This document shows, piece by piece, positions 17,130 to 26,967 of a stretch of 64,000 nt of DNA. Each line of letters opens with the position of its first letter. The first letter of the stretch is position 1. This DNA is from Bacillota bacterium (GTDB taxonomy: Bacteria > Bacillota > Clostridia > Oscillospirales > Ruminococcaceae). Under the pieces are notes generated by a model that saw nothing but the letters and a program-made list of their open reading frames with translations, did not search any database and was not told where the DNA came from. The DNA lies in contig JAEZYS010000014.1 in assembly GCA_023418925.1 (NCBI GenBank), forward strand, positions 1 through 64,000. The letters are read 5' to 3'. Both the position numbers and the translations under genes were made by a program.

Positions 17130-17426
17130 AATATTTTCCTCCGTATTAATTTTATTTTTTATTCAGCCGGTTTCCTTGCTATAATTATATAATAACAGGA
17201 GAAAATTAGATTGTAATGCAGAAAAGATTAGAATAGCATTAGAATATATATATCATACGTTTAATAATTGAGTTACCCCGAAAAAACATACTAACCCAAG
17301 TAGCCAAAACTCCGAAGAAGTGATAAAATAAAAGCATAGCGATAAAAAATTCAAACTGCACATAGTGGAGTTGTCTACCTATATGATAACAGACCAGTAT
17401 CTGTATATCAATTAAAGCACTTTAAA

Positions 17427-18023
17427 TCATTGACTTAAAAATCTATATCTTATATCGTTTATCATATTGAGTAAAAGATTTCTGTCAATTTTACAGTAAT
17501 CATTACTCTTGGGATTATTAAGATATACTTTCTTATTGGAATTTATCATTTCACAATACTCTGATGACGAATAATTTCCATTTCTCATAAGCGAATAGTT
17601 TTCCCTAATTGCTTTTAGAGTTGCGGTTGTATTTTCCGATTTTGAAGTAAGTTTCTCTGTATAATCTTTTAAGCTGGCATTAAGTTTGTCGTATTCCTCT
17701 TTCGTAAATATACCGTCTGAATAGGCAGAATCAATTCTTTTGCCAATACTTCCTATATGTTCGGCAATTTCATCAACTGACAATCCTTGAACACCTGCTT
17801 TAGCACTAATAAAATCATGCTTCAGAACGTTAGCTATACTTGACGTATCAATACCATTTTTATAGGCCTCGGATAATTCAAGCGTATCATATTTATTATT
17901 ATCGATATGTTTGAACTCAGGGTGAGATTTCAGTGCTTCACTTGCCTTAATGTGATTTTCGGAATAGCTTTTACCTGCAACTATCTGATATAAATCATTG
18001 CAGGATATGTTCGATATATTCAT
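17427..18023 (-). CDS. Unknown helical protein
   Basis: The 198-residue soluble, largely helical protein is rich in Ser, Asn, Lys and Glu and has no signal peptide or membrane span. I do not recognise the family. The central part (GLSVDEIAEHIGSIGKRID...YSDGIFTKEEYDKLNASLKD) resembles small EF-hand-like or helical bundle segments ('YSDGIFTKEEYDKLN'), but a full calcium loop is not present. It is followed at a distance by the response-regulator block on the same strand and preceded by remnants, so it looks like an accessory gene. Confidence 0.5.
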   Translation of the reverse strand: MNISNISCNDLYQIVAGKSYSENHIKASEALKSHPEFKHIDNNKYDTLELSEAYKNGIDTSSIANVLKHDFISAKAGVQGLSVDEIAEHIGSIGKRIDSAYSDGIFTKEEYDKLNASLKDYTEKLTSKSENTTATLKAIRENYSLMRNGNYSSSEYCEMINSNKKVYLNNPKSNDYCKIDRNLLLNMINDIRYRFLSQ

Positions 18024-18062
18024 TCAATATCATCCCCATAATTATGAATAAGTTAGTATGCT

Positions 18063-18568
18063 CTAGCCACTTGCAATAAGCGGATTAAGGTAAGAATAAA
18101 AATCAACAATTGTACTGGAAATTAGATAATAAATAACATATGCAGTTACTGAATTCAATTTTTCAGCAGTAAGTCGTCTTGGAAATTTCAGTCCAAATAT
18201 AGAGTCATTATAATTGCTATAACTTCCCGACATAGAAGAACTTTGTATATCTGCACTCATAAATAATATATTTGGAGCAACCTCAAGAATCCAAACATTG
18301 CTATATGTACCGTTATGATTGGAATAACTGTTGAGCACGTTAATATTGCTATCATACACATAAACATATACTTCGCTTAATCTACTTATAATGGTATGAT
18401 GTCAAAGATGTAATTATTTCCATCACCTTTAACATAATTATACAACCAGCTTTTATTATTGTCAATATAAATGTTAAGTTTATGGTAATTCACCTCGAAT
18501 TTTATACGTTCCGGAAGTGAATACGCATTTTGCTTCAGCCATATATCCGCAATAAAGTATCCGTTCTT
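18063..18568 (-). pseudogene. Two overlapping ORF scraps
   Basis: A frame ending at 18386 reads 'KNGYFIADIWLKQNAYSLPE...LNIYIDNNKSWLYNYV...FDIIPL' with no start. A second frame (18063-18359 from a GTG) reads 'NVWILEVAPNILFMSADIQ...YVIYYLISSTIVDFYSYL'. Neither has an RBS. The first looks like the end of a lost gene. The second may be a shifted continuation of a similar protein. Function unknown. Confidence 0.3.
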
Positions 18569-18611
18569 TTAATAGTAGCTTAAGATTCTGAACCTACGTC
18601 AATAAAGAAGA

Positions 18612-18635
18612 AGACAGCCACTTTAGCGGCTGTCT
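18612..18635. terminator. Terminator-like hairpin
   Basis: AGACAGCC pairs with GGCTGTCT around an 8-nt loop. It lies in the intergenic stretch between the ferritin-like gene and the remnants. The flanks are only weakly T/A-rich. Confidence 0.5.
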
Positions 18636-18714
18636 GTGATTGTAATGCTACGTCAAACTTTTAGTACCCCTTTAAGGATTGAGCCTGTAATACGCCTTTT
18701 AAGGTCGAATAAAG

Positions 18715-18734
18715 ACCACCACTTAAATGGTGGT
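18715..18734 (-). terminator. Terminator hairpin after the ferritin-like gene
   Basis: ACCACCA / TGGTGGT with a 6-nt loop lies 10 bp after the stop codon of the ferritin-like gene. On the minus strand it is followed by CTTTATT, a short U-rich tail. Confidence 0.55.
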
Positions 18735-18744
18735 TATGATTGTA

Positions 18745-19296
18745 TTATTCCTTGCAGCCGTTTTTTGAATACAGATAACTATAAAGTATTCCATGCCTGA
18801 TTTCATCTGTAATAATACCTGTAAGTATGTTTATATGAATTCTTGATTGCATTGCATAAAGAATTTTACGGTATTTTTGGACAGCATTCTGTTCACCGAG
18901 AAGTGCTCTTTTCAGTCCGTCACAATATGAAGCCGGCTTAGTAAATTCCTCACTTTGTATTGCAGGGATAGGTTTTCCGGTAATCTGATAATACAGCTGA
19001 TTAAATAATTTAAAGTGATTTATTTCATTGTCACGTATACCTATAATAATTGTCTCGTCTTCTTCAGATGGAGCCTGTTCAATCAGATAGCTGTAAAACA
19101 TTCTGTCTTCAGTTTCACCCTGTACTGCTTGTTTCATTAAGTCAAGAGCACCCTCAAGATTCTGGGGATAGATGTAAATACTGTCCAACTGATCCTGGTT
19201 TGGAGGAGTCATACGAGGAACTGTGTTTGAGTACTTCATGGGAAAGGCATGCATAGTCTGATCAAATTTATTATAGTTATTGTTATTATAATTCAT
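18745..19296 (-). CDS. Ferritin-like/rubrerythrin-fold protein
   Basis: After an Asn/Tyr-rich N-terminal 40 residues, the protein shows a four-helix bundle with the repeated ligand pattern of ferritin-like di-iron proteins: 'GETEDRMFYSYL', 'DNEINHFKLFNQL' (E..H), 'GEQNAVQKYRKIL', and 'DEIRHGILYSYLY' (E..H). Such proteins serve in peroxide or iron handling, or as spore-coat-associated catalase-like proteins. The exact role here is unknown. The RBS GGAGATG precedes ATG 19296. It is monocistronic with a terminator downstream. Confidence 0.7.
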   Translation of the reverse strand: MNYNNNNYNKFDQTMHAFPMKYSNTVPRMTPPNQDQLDSIYIYPQNLEGALDLMKQAVQGETEDRMFYSYLIEQAPSEEDETIIIGIRDNEINHFKLFNQLYYQITGKPIPAIQSEEFTKPASYCDGLKRALLGEQNAVQKYRKILYAMQSRIHINILTGIITDEIRHGILYSYLYSKNGCKE

Positions 19297-19974
19297 TATA
19301 TCATCTCCAATTTAATTATGTTACATTATATGTACTCTTTTGAAATTTGTTAATATTTAGCTTAATTAAGAGATGCAGAATTATTACGAAAACAAGTTAC
19401 AAAGTACATATAGAAATAAATGAGGGCAAATTACCACTAAAGATACTTCTCTTCAACGGATTTATCTATTCTTGAAACAATCTCAACATCAATGCAATAT
19501 GCCTCTTTCATTACAGCAACTCCTGCTCTTGTTGCTGTCGGACAAAGAATTGTCTTTCCTCGCCATGTATCAGCATTTATTTAATATTTTAACTGTTTTC
19601 AGAATCAAGTTAAGAATAGTATAGTTTGATTATATAGTAAAATAAACTTTAATATGACTTTATAACTTAGTTTTATAAAGTTTAAGTAAATATACTTATG
19701 TAACATGCCTATTATTTTAAATTTTTAAAAAACTATATTTATTTTTATATTTATTGGTATTATAATTTATTAAGTAAATTAATTATTTCTTTTCGAAGGG
19801 AGTTTGACTATTACATTGAAGTTCTTCCTCGCATAAGCAACCAGATCATAGAAAACGTAACATCATTAAATATACAGTCAGCGAAGATTGCTTTATCATT
19901 GATAATTTAATTTCTGAAATTGATATTTACCCCATTTACCTAAAAATAATTATGTTAATTTGGAGGACTTTTAT
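19297..19974. other. Long intergenic stretch with two ORF scraps
   Basis: A minus-strand frame ending at the TAG at 19437-19439 reads 'TWRGKTILCPTATRAGVAVMKEAYCIDVEIVSRID', a good protein sequence without a start. A plus-strand frame near 19798-19910 reads 'REFDYYIEVLPRISNQIIENV'. Both look like gene ends left behind by deletion. The AT-rich 19600-19790 segment contains no gene that I can support. Confidence 0.35.
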
Positions 19975-20661
19975 ATGCCATTTTCTAGAAAAACACTGGA
20001 CTTTCTAATTGAAAACCGACTAAATGACAGCAAGGCATGGTATCAGGAGCATAAAGAAGATTACAAGCTATATGTAGCAGAGCCTTTTTCAGAATTTATA
20101 ACAGCACTTCAGCCGACTATTAATGAAATAGACAGCATAATTATTTGCAATCCTAAACGGTTCTCAAGGTTATATCGAGATACAAGGTTTTCTAAAGGCG
20201 GAAGTATATTCAGGGATAATATATGGTGTTCATTTGAAAGGCAAACTGAACAATTTCAATCGCTGCCGTCATTTTATTTTGATATTTCTCCGAATGGATT
20301 TGAATATGGCTGTGGTTATTACATGGCAAGTACAGCAACTATGAATGCTCTTCGAAAACTGATTCTGGAGAATGATAAAGCTTTCCAAACTGCTATAATT
20401 GCATATGAAAGCCAGAACACATTTCAGCTTGCAGGAGATTTATATAAGAAAAATCGTTATCCAGAATCAAGCGAAAGATTATGCAACTGGCTAAACCGCA
20501 AGTCAATATATCTTGTTTGCAAGAATACAGATATGGATATGTTTTGCAGTGATAAGCTTTCTGAAATAATAGCCGAAGATTACAAAAAAATTGCTCCTAT
20601 ATATCATTTCTTTATAAAAGCAGAAGAGCTTTCTATTCAAACAGCAAAATCTGTTTGCTAA
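19975..20661 (+). CDS. DUF2461 (TIGR02453) family protein
   Basis: The family signature is clear: 'TLDFLIENRLNDSKAWYQEH', 'NPKRFSRLYRDTRFSKG', 'FRDNIWCSFER' and 'FYFDISPNGFEYGCGYY'. DUF2461 proteins are soluble and widespread, but their biochemical role is unknown. ATG 19975 has GGAGG 9 nt upstream and was preferred to TTG 19960. The gene is monocistronic between two intergenic stretches of over 180 bp. Length (228 residues) is typical. Confidence 0.85.
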   Translation: MPFSRKTLDFLIENRLNDSKAWYQEHKEDYKLYVAEPFSEFITALQPTINEIDSIIICNPKRFSRLYRDTRFSKGGSIFRDNIWCSFERQTEQFQSLPSFYFDISPNGFEYGCGYYMASTATMNALRKLILENDKAFQTAIIAYESQNTFQLAGDLYKKNRYPESSERLCNWLNRKSIYLVCKNTDMDMFCSDKLSEIIAEDYKKIAPIYHFFIKAEELSIQTAKSVC

Positions 20662-20848
20662 TTTAATTTAATTATTAAAACAAAATTATATCAGCTCATT
20701 CGTTAATCATGTGTAATTGCAATTAAATTTAATCTTAACCTAAAAACCTGATTAGTAAGACCAAATCTTTGGCATCTTTGATTATCTTTAAATAGTAATG
20801 CTACAAAACAATTTATCTGTATAAAAGCAGCGAAAGTGAACAAATTTT

Positions 20849-21709
20849 ATGAAAAGATTTTCTCGCATCTATATTGAAATTACGAATGTATGTAATTTAT
20901 CGTGCAGTTTTTGCATTGGCAACGTTCGTACACCACGACTTATGAGCATTGATGAGTTCTCAAATGTAATTCAACAAACAAAGCCATATACTAATCACAT
21001 TTATCTACACGTTCTGGGAGAGCCTCTGTTACATCCTCAATTGGATGAACTTTTGACTGTGGCACATAACTACGGCATGATCGTAAACATTACTACAAAC
21101 GGTACACTGCTCTCCAAAACACAAAAAATACTGCTTAATGCACCTGCATTGCGAAAAGTAAGCGTATCGTTGCATAGCATAGAACCTGGCAGCGCATATT
21201 GCTTGGAAGAGTATCTACGAGATGTGGTGCTGTTTGTTACAGCTGCAACAGGCAAAGGAATTTTATGCGAACTGAGGATGTGGAATCTGGGCGCTAACGG
21301 CATTGATAATGAGCCTATTTTTACCCATTTATGCCGTCTATTAGAATTGGATAATGCAACACAAGAAGCTGTACTAAGTAAAATATGTGAAAGTGATAAC
21401 ACCACACTAGCACCTCGTCTTTTTCTTGGAAAAGCTGCCCGTTTTACGTGGCCAAGCATGTCCGAAAAACCCACAGATCAGCCCATATTTTGTCATGGGC
21501 TAAGAAGCCAGATGGCTGTACTGACCGATGGTACTGTAGTGCCTTGCTGTCTGGATAGCCGAGGTGATATTGCACTGGGCAACATTTTTAAAGTTCCGCT
21601 TGCTCAAATTCTATCCGGTGAACGTGCGCAGGCACTTTACAAAGGTTTTTCGGAACGCCAACCCAGTGAGGACCTTTGCCGCCGATGTGGGTATGCGACA
21701 CGCTTTTAA
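20849..21709 (+). CDS. Radical SAM/SPASM-type protein
   Basis: The radical SAM 4Fe-4S site is 'CNLSCSFC' (Cys15, 19, 22), followed by the 'GEPLLHP' (GGE-like) motif near 57. The C-terminal third has a SPASM-like second cluster set ('FCHG', 'VPCCLDSRGDIALGNIF' and 'CRRCGY'). Such enzymes modify peptides or proteins, mature sactipeptides, or act on small molecules. I see no short precursor peptide or exporter next to it, so a RiPP role is not supported. The RBS is weak (GAAAGTGAAC). The 286-residue length is short but complete. Confidence 0.85.
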   Translation: MKRFSRIYIEITNVCNLSCSFCIGNVRTPRLMSIDEFSNVIQQTKPYTNHIYLHVLGEPLLHPQLDELLTVAHNYGMIVNITTNGTLLSKTQKILLNAPALRKVSVSLHSIEPGSAYCLEEYLRDVVLFVTAATGKGILCELRMWNLGANGIDNEPIFTHLCRLLELDNATQEAVLSKICESDNTTLAPRLFLGKAARFTWPSMSEKPTDQPIFCHGLRSQMAVLTDGTVVPCCLDSRGDIALGNIFKVPLAQILSGERAQALYKGFSERQPSEDLCRRCGYATRF

Positions 21710-21894
21710 GAAAATAAGTAAGTGAAAATTCCCATTTCATTTTTAATATCAAATTATTAACCGATTTCATACTGATTTTTAATGTACTGCTTAAAAGACA
21801 CAAGACAGAGTTTTACAGTGCTACTTTAAGAATAAAGAAGCCCATAATGGAAATTAATAAACTATTCGCACAATTGAAAGGAATAGTAATTAGT

Positions 21895-22965
21895 ATGAAA
21901 AAAATATTATCAGGTATTCTTGCAGTAATTTCTATTGTTAGTTTAAGCGGGTGTCAGAAATTAAGTAATAAAACCGAAAGTACAACAACAGAAAACAGTA
22001 CTGGCTCAACTACTTCACAAAGCACAGAAGTTGCCACACAGGCATTAAAAATTGAAGATTATTTTCCTATAAAGGAAAATGTAAAGTACATTTATGAAGG
22101 CAATGGAAATGAATATGCTTCTTACAGTAAGATAATTGATTATACTTCGCAAAATAAAGTTCAGCATAGAATTAATAATGGTGGTACTGAAATTATTAAG
22201 GTATTTGAGTTAAAGGATGGTAAGGTTACCATGCTTTTATCAAAGCCTGAAACATATTACAGGGAGAATTTTCTTAATAATGCTGCCACAGATCAGGAAG
22301 TTATCTTAATGGAACCTCTTAAAGTGGGAACTAGCTGGACTTTATCAAATAATTATACAAGAAAAATAAATAAAACATCGGTTGAAGTAACTGTTCCTGC
22401 AGGAAAATATAACGCTATAGAAGTTATTACTGAAGGACCAAAAGACAAAACAATTGATTATTATGCATCGGGAATAGGATTAATCAAATCTGTTTACACT
22501 ACAGGTGATAAACAATCAGAAGTATCTTCTTCATTAAGTAAAATTGAACAGAATACTCCATTTGTACAATCAGTAAGATTTTTTTATCCTGATATAAATA
22601 AAAGTGAACTATTTTCAGTTGATAAAGATATTTCATTTAATACAAATGATATGACAAATACAGTTTTTGAAACAGCTTATAAACAAGTCAATGATAAATC
22701 TAATGTAAAAGTACTAACAGAAAACACTAAAATCAACAGTCTTTATCTTAATAGTGATAATATTGTATGTATAGATTTAAATAAATCTTTTATTGCAGAA
22801 ATGAATGCAGGTTCAGAGTATGAGAGTATGATCCTACAAAGTATCACTAATACTTTTGGTATGTATTATGGAACTGACAAAGTCATTATAACAATTGATG
22901 GAAACCCATATGAGTCAGGTCATATAGCAATGAAAAAGGGTGAATATCTTAAAGTAAATTATTAG
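21895..22965 (+). CDS. Lipoprotein with GerMN domain
   Basis: A lipobox ('SIVSLSGC', Cys near residue 20) follows a short signal peptide, then a Ser/Thr-rich linker. The middle domain (about 60-220) resembles 'KIEDYFPIKENVKYIYEGNG' lipoproteins, whose strands include 'PAGKYNAIEV'. The last 130 residues form a GerMN (sporulation/spore germination) domain, ending 'IIQSI... TFGMYYGTDKVIITIDGNP'. It is anchored outside the membrane. GerMN domains occur in GerM and LpqB-type proteins acting at the envelope or in sporulation. Start 21895 (MKKIL) is preferred over the upstream ATG. A terminator follows. Confidence 0.75.
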   Translation: MKKILSGILAVISIVSLSGCQKLSNKTESTTTENSTGSTTSQSTEVATQALKIEDYFPIKENVKYIYEGNGNEYASYSKIIDYTSQNKVQHRINNGGTEIIKVFELKDGKVTMLLSKPETYYRENFLNNAATDQEVILMEPLKVGTSWTLSNNYTRKINKTSVEVTVPAGKYNAIEVITEGPKDKTIDYYASGIGLIKSVYTTGDKQSEVSSSLSKIEQNTPFVQSVRFFYPDINKSELFSVDKDISFNTNDMTNTVFETAYKQVNDKSNVKVLTENTKINSLYLNSDNIVCIDLNKSFIAEMNAGSEYESMILQSITNTFGMYYGTDKVIITIDGNPYESGHIAMKKGEYLKVNY

Positions 22966-23019
22966 CGGTAACTGCCTTCAGTGGTTTTGATCTAAAACTC
23001 AAGAGCTGTTACTTCGAAT

Positions 23020-23066
23020 GCCATCTGAAACCACAATAGTGGCTTCAGATGGCTATATCTTTTTAA
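23020..23066 (+). terminator. Intrinsic terminator after the GerMN lipoprotein gene
   Basis: GCCATCTGAA-A-CCAC / GTGG-C-TTCAGATGGC forms a 14-bp stem with one internal mismatch and a 4-nt loop, followed by TATATCTTTTT. Confidence 0.85.
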
Positions 23067-23119
23067 TTATTCTTGCCATTATTTATAATAAATTTACATA
23101 TAAGCTACATTTATACTGA

Positions 23120-23169
23120 TTGCAATTATTCTATTAATATGGTATAATCATACGTATTCTATACCATAT
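23120..23169 (+). promoter_or_regulatory. Promoter with palindromic operator before the UvrA-like gene
   Basis: TTGCAA (23120-23125), 17 nt, and TATAAT (23143-23148) form a promoter. A perfect 10-bp inverted repeat ATATGGTATA (23137-23146) / TATACCATAT (23160-23169) covers the -10 box and the likely start. This placement is typical of a repressor operator. The run of T directly after it also allows an attenuator reading. Confidence 0.6.
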
Positions 23170-23215
23170 TTTTTTATATAAGTATATTATATAAATGCAG
23201 AAAAGAGGTAGTAAT

Positions 23216-25468
23216 ATGGTTCATCAGGATACTATACATATTAAAGGTCTTACGCAAAATAATCTTAAAAATATATCGCTTAAAATTCCTAAAGAGAAAA
23301 TTGTTGTTTTTACGGGGGTTTCAGGTTCAGGAAAGTCCAGTATTGTTTTTGACACAATTGCCGCTGAAAGTCAAAGACAGATGAATGAAACATATCCGGC
23401 TTTTGTACGTGGACGTCTGCCAAAGTATGAAAAGCCAAAAGCGGATCTGATTGAAAATCTCTCTGCTTCGGTAGTAATTGATCAGAGTGCCCTCGGTGGA
23501 AATGCACGTTCAACAGTCGGTACCATCAGTGAAATGTATTCGGCACTTCGTGTTCTGTTCTCCCGCATCGGTCAGCCATATATAGGAACAGCATCATACT
23601 TCTCATTCAATGACCCGAATGGAATGTGTCCGGAATGTTCGGGGCTTGGAAAAGTTACAACGCTGGATATTGATTCTCTTCTTATTTATGATAAAAGTCT
23701 GAATGATGGAATGATTGATACAACTTTGTTCCGTGTCGGAAGCTGGTACTGGCAGCAATATCATGATTCAGGCCTGTTTGATCCTGACAAAAAATTGCAG
23801 GACTATACCCCTCGTGAGAAAAATCTGCTCTTTTATGGAGCTGAAGAAAAAGGTGGAGAACGTGTCAGCAAAAAAGTTGAGGGGCTCTACAATCAGTTCT
23901 CCCGACTATTGCTCAAGCGTGATCTTTCGGACAAGAGTGATGCAACGCAGAATCGCGCAAATGAACTTATCAAGCAGGAAGAATGTCCTTTCTGTCATGG
24001 AAAGCGTCTTAATGAAAAGGTGCTTACATGTAAAATTGCAGGTTATAGCATTGCTGAAATGTGCGATATGGAGCTTACAGAACTACATAAAGTTTTGCTT
24101 ACCGTTGATGATCCAAGAGGACAGACAATTATTGAAAGTCTAACGGCTTCGCTTGCTCGTATGATTGATATTGGATTGCCTTATCTTTCATTGAACCGTG
24201 AATCATCGTCACTGTCAGGCGGTGAAGCACAGCGTCTTAAACTGGTGAGATACATGGGAAGTTCCCTTACAGGGATGACATATATTTTTGATGAGCCAAG
24301 CACTGGCATGCACCCTCGTGATGTTCACAGAATGACACGTCTGCTTAAAAGCCTGCGTGACAAGGGCAACACAGTAATTGTTGTTGAGCATGACAAGGAT
24401 GTAATTTCAATTGCGGATGAAGTTATTGATGTAGGACCATTTGCAGGAAGAAACGGCGGGCAAATTTTATATCAGGGAAGTTATGAGCAGCTGCTCATTT
24501 CAGGAACTCTGACAGGAAATGCCATGAAACAGATTGTACCAATCAAGGCAAAACCCCGTATACCAAAAGAATTCCTACCTGTAAAAAATGCTTGCATACA
24601 TAATCTGAAAGATGTATCCGTTGATATACCTCTCAGTGTTCTTACTGTTGTTACAGGAGTTGCAGGCTCGGGTAAATCAAGCCTTATCCGTGATGTATTC
24701 GCACAGGAATACTACGACAGAGTTATACTTGTTGATCAGTCCCCTGTAACAGCAACAGGTCGTTCAACTCCTGCAACATTTCTTGGATTTTTTGATGAAA
24801 TACGCAAGGTAATGGCAGATGAAAACGGCGTTGATGCTTCCCTGTTCTCCTTTAACAGCAAAGGGGCATGTCCTGTATGTAAAGGTAAAGGAGTAATTGT
24901 AACAGAGCTTGTTTTTATGGATCCTGTGGTTACTGTATGTGAAGCATGTGAGGGCGGACGTTACAGTGATGAGGCTCTGAAGTACCGCTACAAAGGTAAA
25001 AATATTTCAGAGATACTTAACATGCAAGCAGAAGAAGCATTGGAATTTTTCAGTGAGAATAAAAAGATCAGCAAACAGCTTAAAGCTATGAATGAAGTCG
25101 GACTTTCCTATCTTTCACTCGGACAGCCTCTTTCAACGCTTTCAGGTGGCGAACGCCAGCGTGTAAAGCTTGCAAAGTACATGGACAAAAAAGGAAACAT
25201 TTATGTTCTTGACGAACCAACTACCGGTTTGCATGCTTCAGATATAGAGAACATAATGAAGCTTCTGGACGGACTTGTAAAGCGTGGCAATACTGTAATT
25301 GTTATTGAACATAATCTTGATGTGATGAAACAGGCAGACTATATCATAGATGTTGGTCCTGATGGTGGCACCGGCGGAGGAGAGATTGTCTTTACAGGGA
25401 CACCGGAGCAGATGGCTGATAATGCAGAAACAATTACAGCAAGATACCTTAGAAAATCATTATCATAA
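23216..25468 (+). CDS. UvrA-like ABC ATPase (UvrA2/drug-resistance type)
   Basis: The soluble protein has two ABC ATPase modules. Module 1 has Walker A 'GVSGSGKSS', a zinc finger starting 'CPECSGLG', and the signature 'LSGGEAQRLKL'. Module 2 has 'GVAGSGKSSL', 'CPVCKGKG' and 'LSGGERQRVKL'. At 750 residues it is much shorter than UvrA (about 940). It appears to lack part of the UvrB-binding/insertion region, as in UvrA2/DrrC-like proteins linked to tolerance of DNA-binding drugs. Start 23216 (MVHQDTIHIKG) fits the GAGG box. It is monocistronic, and the promoter overlaps a perfect palindrome, so it is probably under a repressor. The true uvrABC genes are not here. Confidence 0.85.
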   Translation: MVHQDTIHIKGLTQNNLKNISLKIPKEKIVVFTGVSGSGKSSIVFDTIAAESQRQMNETYPAFVRGRLPKYEKPKADLIENLSASVVIDQSALGGNARSTVGTISEMYSALRVLFSRIGQPYIGTASYFSFNDPNGMCPECSGLGKVTTLDIDSLLIYDKSLNDGMIDTTLFRVGSWYWQQYHDSGLFDPDKKLQDYTPREKNLLFYGAEEKGGERVSKKVEGLYNQFSRLLLKRDLSDKSDATQNRANELIKQEECPFCHGKRLNEKVLTCKIAGYSIAEMCDMELTELHKVLLTVDDPRGQTIIESLTASLARMIDIGLPYLSLNRESSSLSGGEAQRLKLVRYMGSSLTGMTYIFDEPSTGMHPRDVHRMTRLLKSLRDKGNTVIVVEHDKDVISIADEVIDVGPFAGRNGGQILYQGSYEQLLISGTLTGNAMKQIVPIKAKPRIPKEFLPVKNACIHNLKDVSVDIPLSVLTVVTGVAGSGKSSLIRDVFAQEYYDRVILVDQSPVTATGRSTPATFLGFFDEIRKVMADENGVDASLFSFNSKGACPVCKGKGVIVTELVFMDPVVTVCEACEGGRYSDEALKYRYKGKNISEILNMQAEEALEFFSENKKISKQLKAMNEVGLSYLSLGQPLSTLSGGERQRVKLAKYMDKKGNIYVLDEPTTGLHASDIENIMKLLDGLVKRGNTVIVIEHNLDVMKQADYIIDVGPDGGTGGGEIVFTGTPEQMADNAETITARYLRKSLS

Positions 25469-25475
25469 TTAAAAT

Positions 25476-25516
25476 TCCTGATGAACTAAATGAATATAGT
25501 TTCATCAGGATTTTTT
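25476..25516 (+). terminator. Intrinsic terminator after the UvrA-like gene
   Basis: TCCTGATGAACTA pairs with TAGTTTCATCAGGA (one bulge) followed by TTTTTT. Confidence 0.85.
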
Positions 25517-25686
25517 AATTTTTATTCTCATTTTTGAAGCTGGTAAAGTTCTTTATCAATCAGTTTTCAATTTGTAAATTAAGTATATATAATTTGCTAT
25601 TTACGTTTTAGAGAGCATATGATATAATAATTTTACCAAAAAAGAGAATTTCAATGTAAAATAATCTTCTTATGGAGGTAAAAATA

Positions 25687-26706
25687 GTGAGATATTCTTT
25701 GCAGTCACAGTGTACTGATTTTATTTATAGCAGAGAAATTATAGCAGAAAATAATAAGTTTGAAAATTGTTATCTGATTCCGGTATGCGCCAATATTTTT
25801 TCATGCAGAAATATTGAGGCCAATTTAAATAAGTTTAAAGAATGCAGAAAAATCTTAGAAAGTGAAATAACTCAAATTAGTTATTTAAGGGGAAATGCAA
25901 GACTTCCGTTAATATCAATGTTGTCTGTATCAGATAATCCTGAAGTAAAATTCAGCAAAGCAATGGAGATATTAAGCAATCTTAAAAAAGAAATTTTTCA
26001 AACAGAATATCTTGCAATTTTAGCAATGATTTTAACTGATATTATAACAGTTGAAGATTCAGACCAATACATAAGACGCGGTAAAGAAATTTTCAAAAAT
26101 ATAAATAAAGTGTACTCTTTCAAAACATCAGAAAAGGATATTGTTTTTGCAGTACTGATGGCATTTCCTAATAAATCTGATGATGAACTGATTTCCGAAA
26201 TGATATATTTTAATAATAAAATGCAAAATACATTTGTCTGTAGCAATTTTGTTCAATCCATGTCAAGTGTGGTTACACTTGTAGATGGAACAATTGGCGA
26301 AAAATGCGAAAAGATTAATTATCTCTATTCTTCCCTAAAAGAAAGAAAAAGAAATTATGGATTATTTTATGAGTTACCAGTATTGGGAGCAGCAGCTATG
26401 TTACCTGCCTACGACAGTGAAGTAATAGAAGATATTATAGAAGTAGACGAGTATTTATCAACTCAGAAAAGTTATGGTGCATGGGGAGTAGATAATAATA
26501 GCCGCCGTCTTATGCACGCCATTATGCTTGTAATTAATGATTATTCAGAAAGCAACAAAATAAATTTAGCATCTATTGCAGCAATTACAAATACATTGGC
26601 CATGATATCTGAAATTGATGCTGAAAAAGCAAGAACATCTGCTTTATATAATACAAGAATCCGTACACAACAAGAGCGCAGCGGAATTGACTTTACCGGA
26701 ATTTGA
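25687..26706 (+). CDS. DUF4003 family protein
   Basis: The 339-residue helical, soluble protein matches the pattern of the DUF4003 family ('YLRGNARLPLISMLSVSDNP', 'LLGAAAMLP'-like 'PVLGAAAMLPAYDSEVIED', 'QKSYGAWGVDNNSRR'). Its biochemical role is unknown. The GTG at 25687 has GGAGG 8 nt upstream; the ATG at 25672 lies inside that box and would not be used. It is monocistronic with a strong terminator. The tRNA-Leu on the opposite strand is next. Confidence 0.7.
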   Translation: MRYSLQSQCTDFIYSREIIAENNKFENCYLIPVCANIFSCRNIEANLNKFKECRKILESEITQISYLRGNARLPLISMLSVSDNPEVKFSKAMEILSNLKKEIFQTEYLAILAMILTDIITVEDSDQYIRRGKEIFKNINKVYSFKTSEKDIVFAVLMAFPNKSDDELISEMIYFNNKMQNTFVCSNFVQSMSSVVTLVDGTIGEKCEKINYLYSSLKERKRNYGLFYELPVLGAAAMLPAYDSEVIEDIIEVDEYLSTQKSYGAWGVDNNSRRLMHAIMLVINDYSESNKINLASIAAITNTLAMISEIDAEKARTSALYNTRIRTQQERSGIDFTGI

Positions 26707-26715
26707 TATGAATAA

Positions 26716-26755
26716 AAAAGCCGTAAGCAATGTATTAACATTACTTACGGCTTTA
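26716..26755. terminator. Intrinsic terminator between the DUF4003 gene and tRNA-Leu
   Basis: AAAAGCCGTAAG...CTTACGGCTTT forms a stem of about 12 bp, which continues as AATGT/ACATT. A/T tracts on both sides make it usable from both directions, and it lies just downstream of the tRNA on the minus strand. Confidence 0.8.
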
Positions 26756-26761
26756 AATATC

Positions 26762-26846
26762 TGGTGCGAGTAATGGGACTTGAACCCATACGTCTATCGA
26801 CACACGCCCCTCAAACGTGCCTGTCTGCCTATTCCAGCACACTCGC
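26762..26846 (-). tRNA. tRNA-Leu (anticodon GAG)
   Basis: Read on the minus strand: acceptor GCGAGTG/TACTCGC with encoded CCA, the Leu-type D-arm 'TGGAATAGGCAGACA', anticodon stem-loop CACGT-TTGAGGG-GCGTG with anticodon GAG, a long variable arm of the class II type, and T-arm ATGGG-TTCAAGT-CCCAT. All helices close, so the gene looks functional. It is a normal chromosomal tRNA, not a fragment. Confidence 0.93.
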
Positions 26847-26967
26847 TCTAATCGACTTAATCATTATACCAACAAACAAATAAAATGTCAAGCTTTTTAG
26901 ATAAATAAATAAATTAATACTTTATTGTAACCAAAAATGAAAATCAATAGCAAGCAACTTCTTTTAA

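Noticed and set aside
19050..19256. Plus-strand ORF inside the ferritin-like gene
   Set aside because: A shadow frame of a clear minus-strand gene.
20849..21709. RiPP maturase reading of the SPASM protein
   Set aside because: No precursor peptide, exporter or protease lies next to it.
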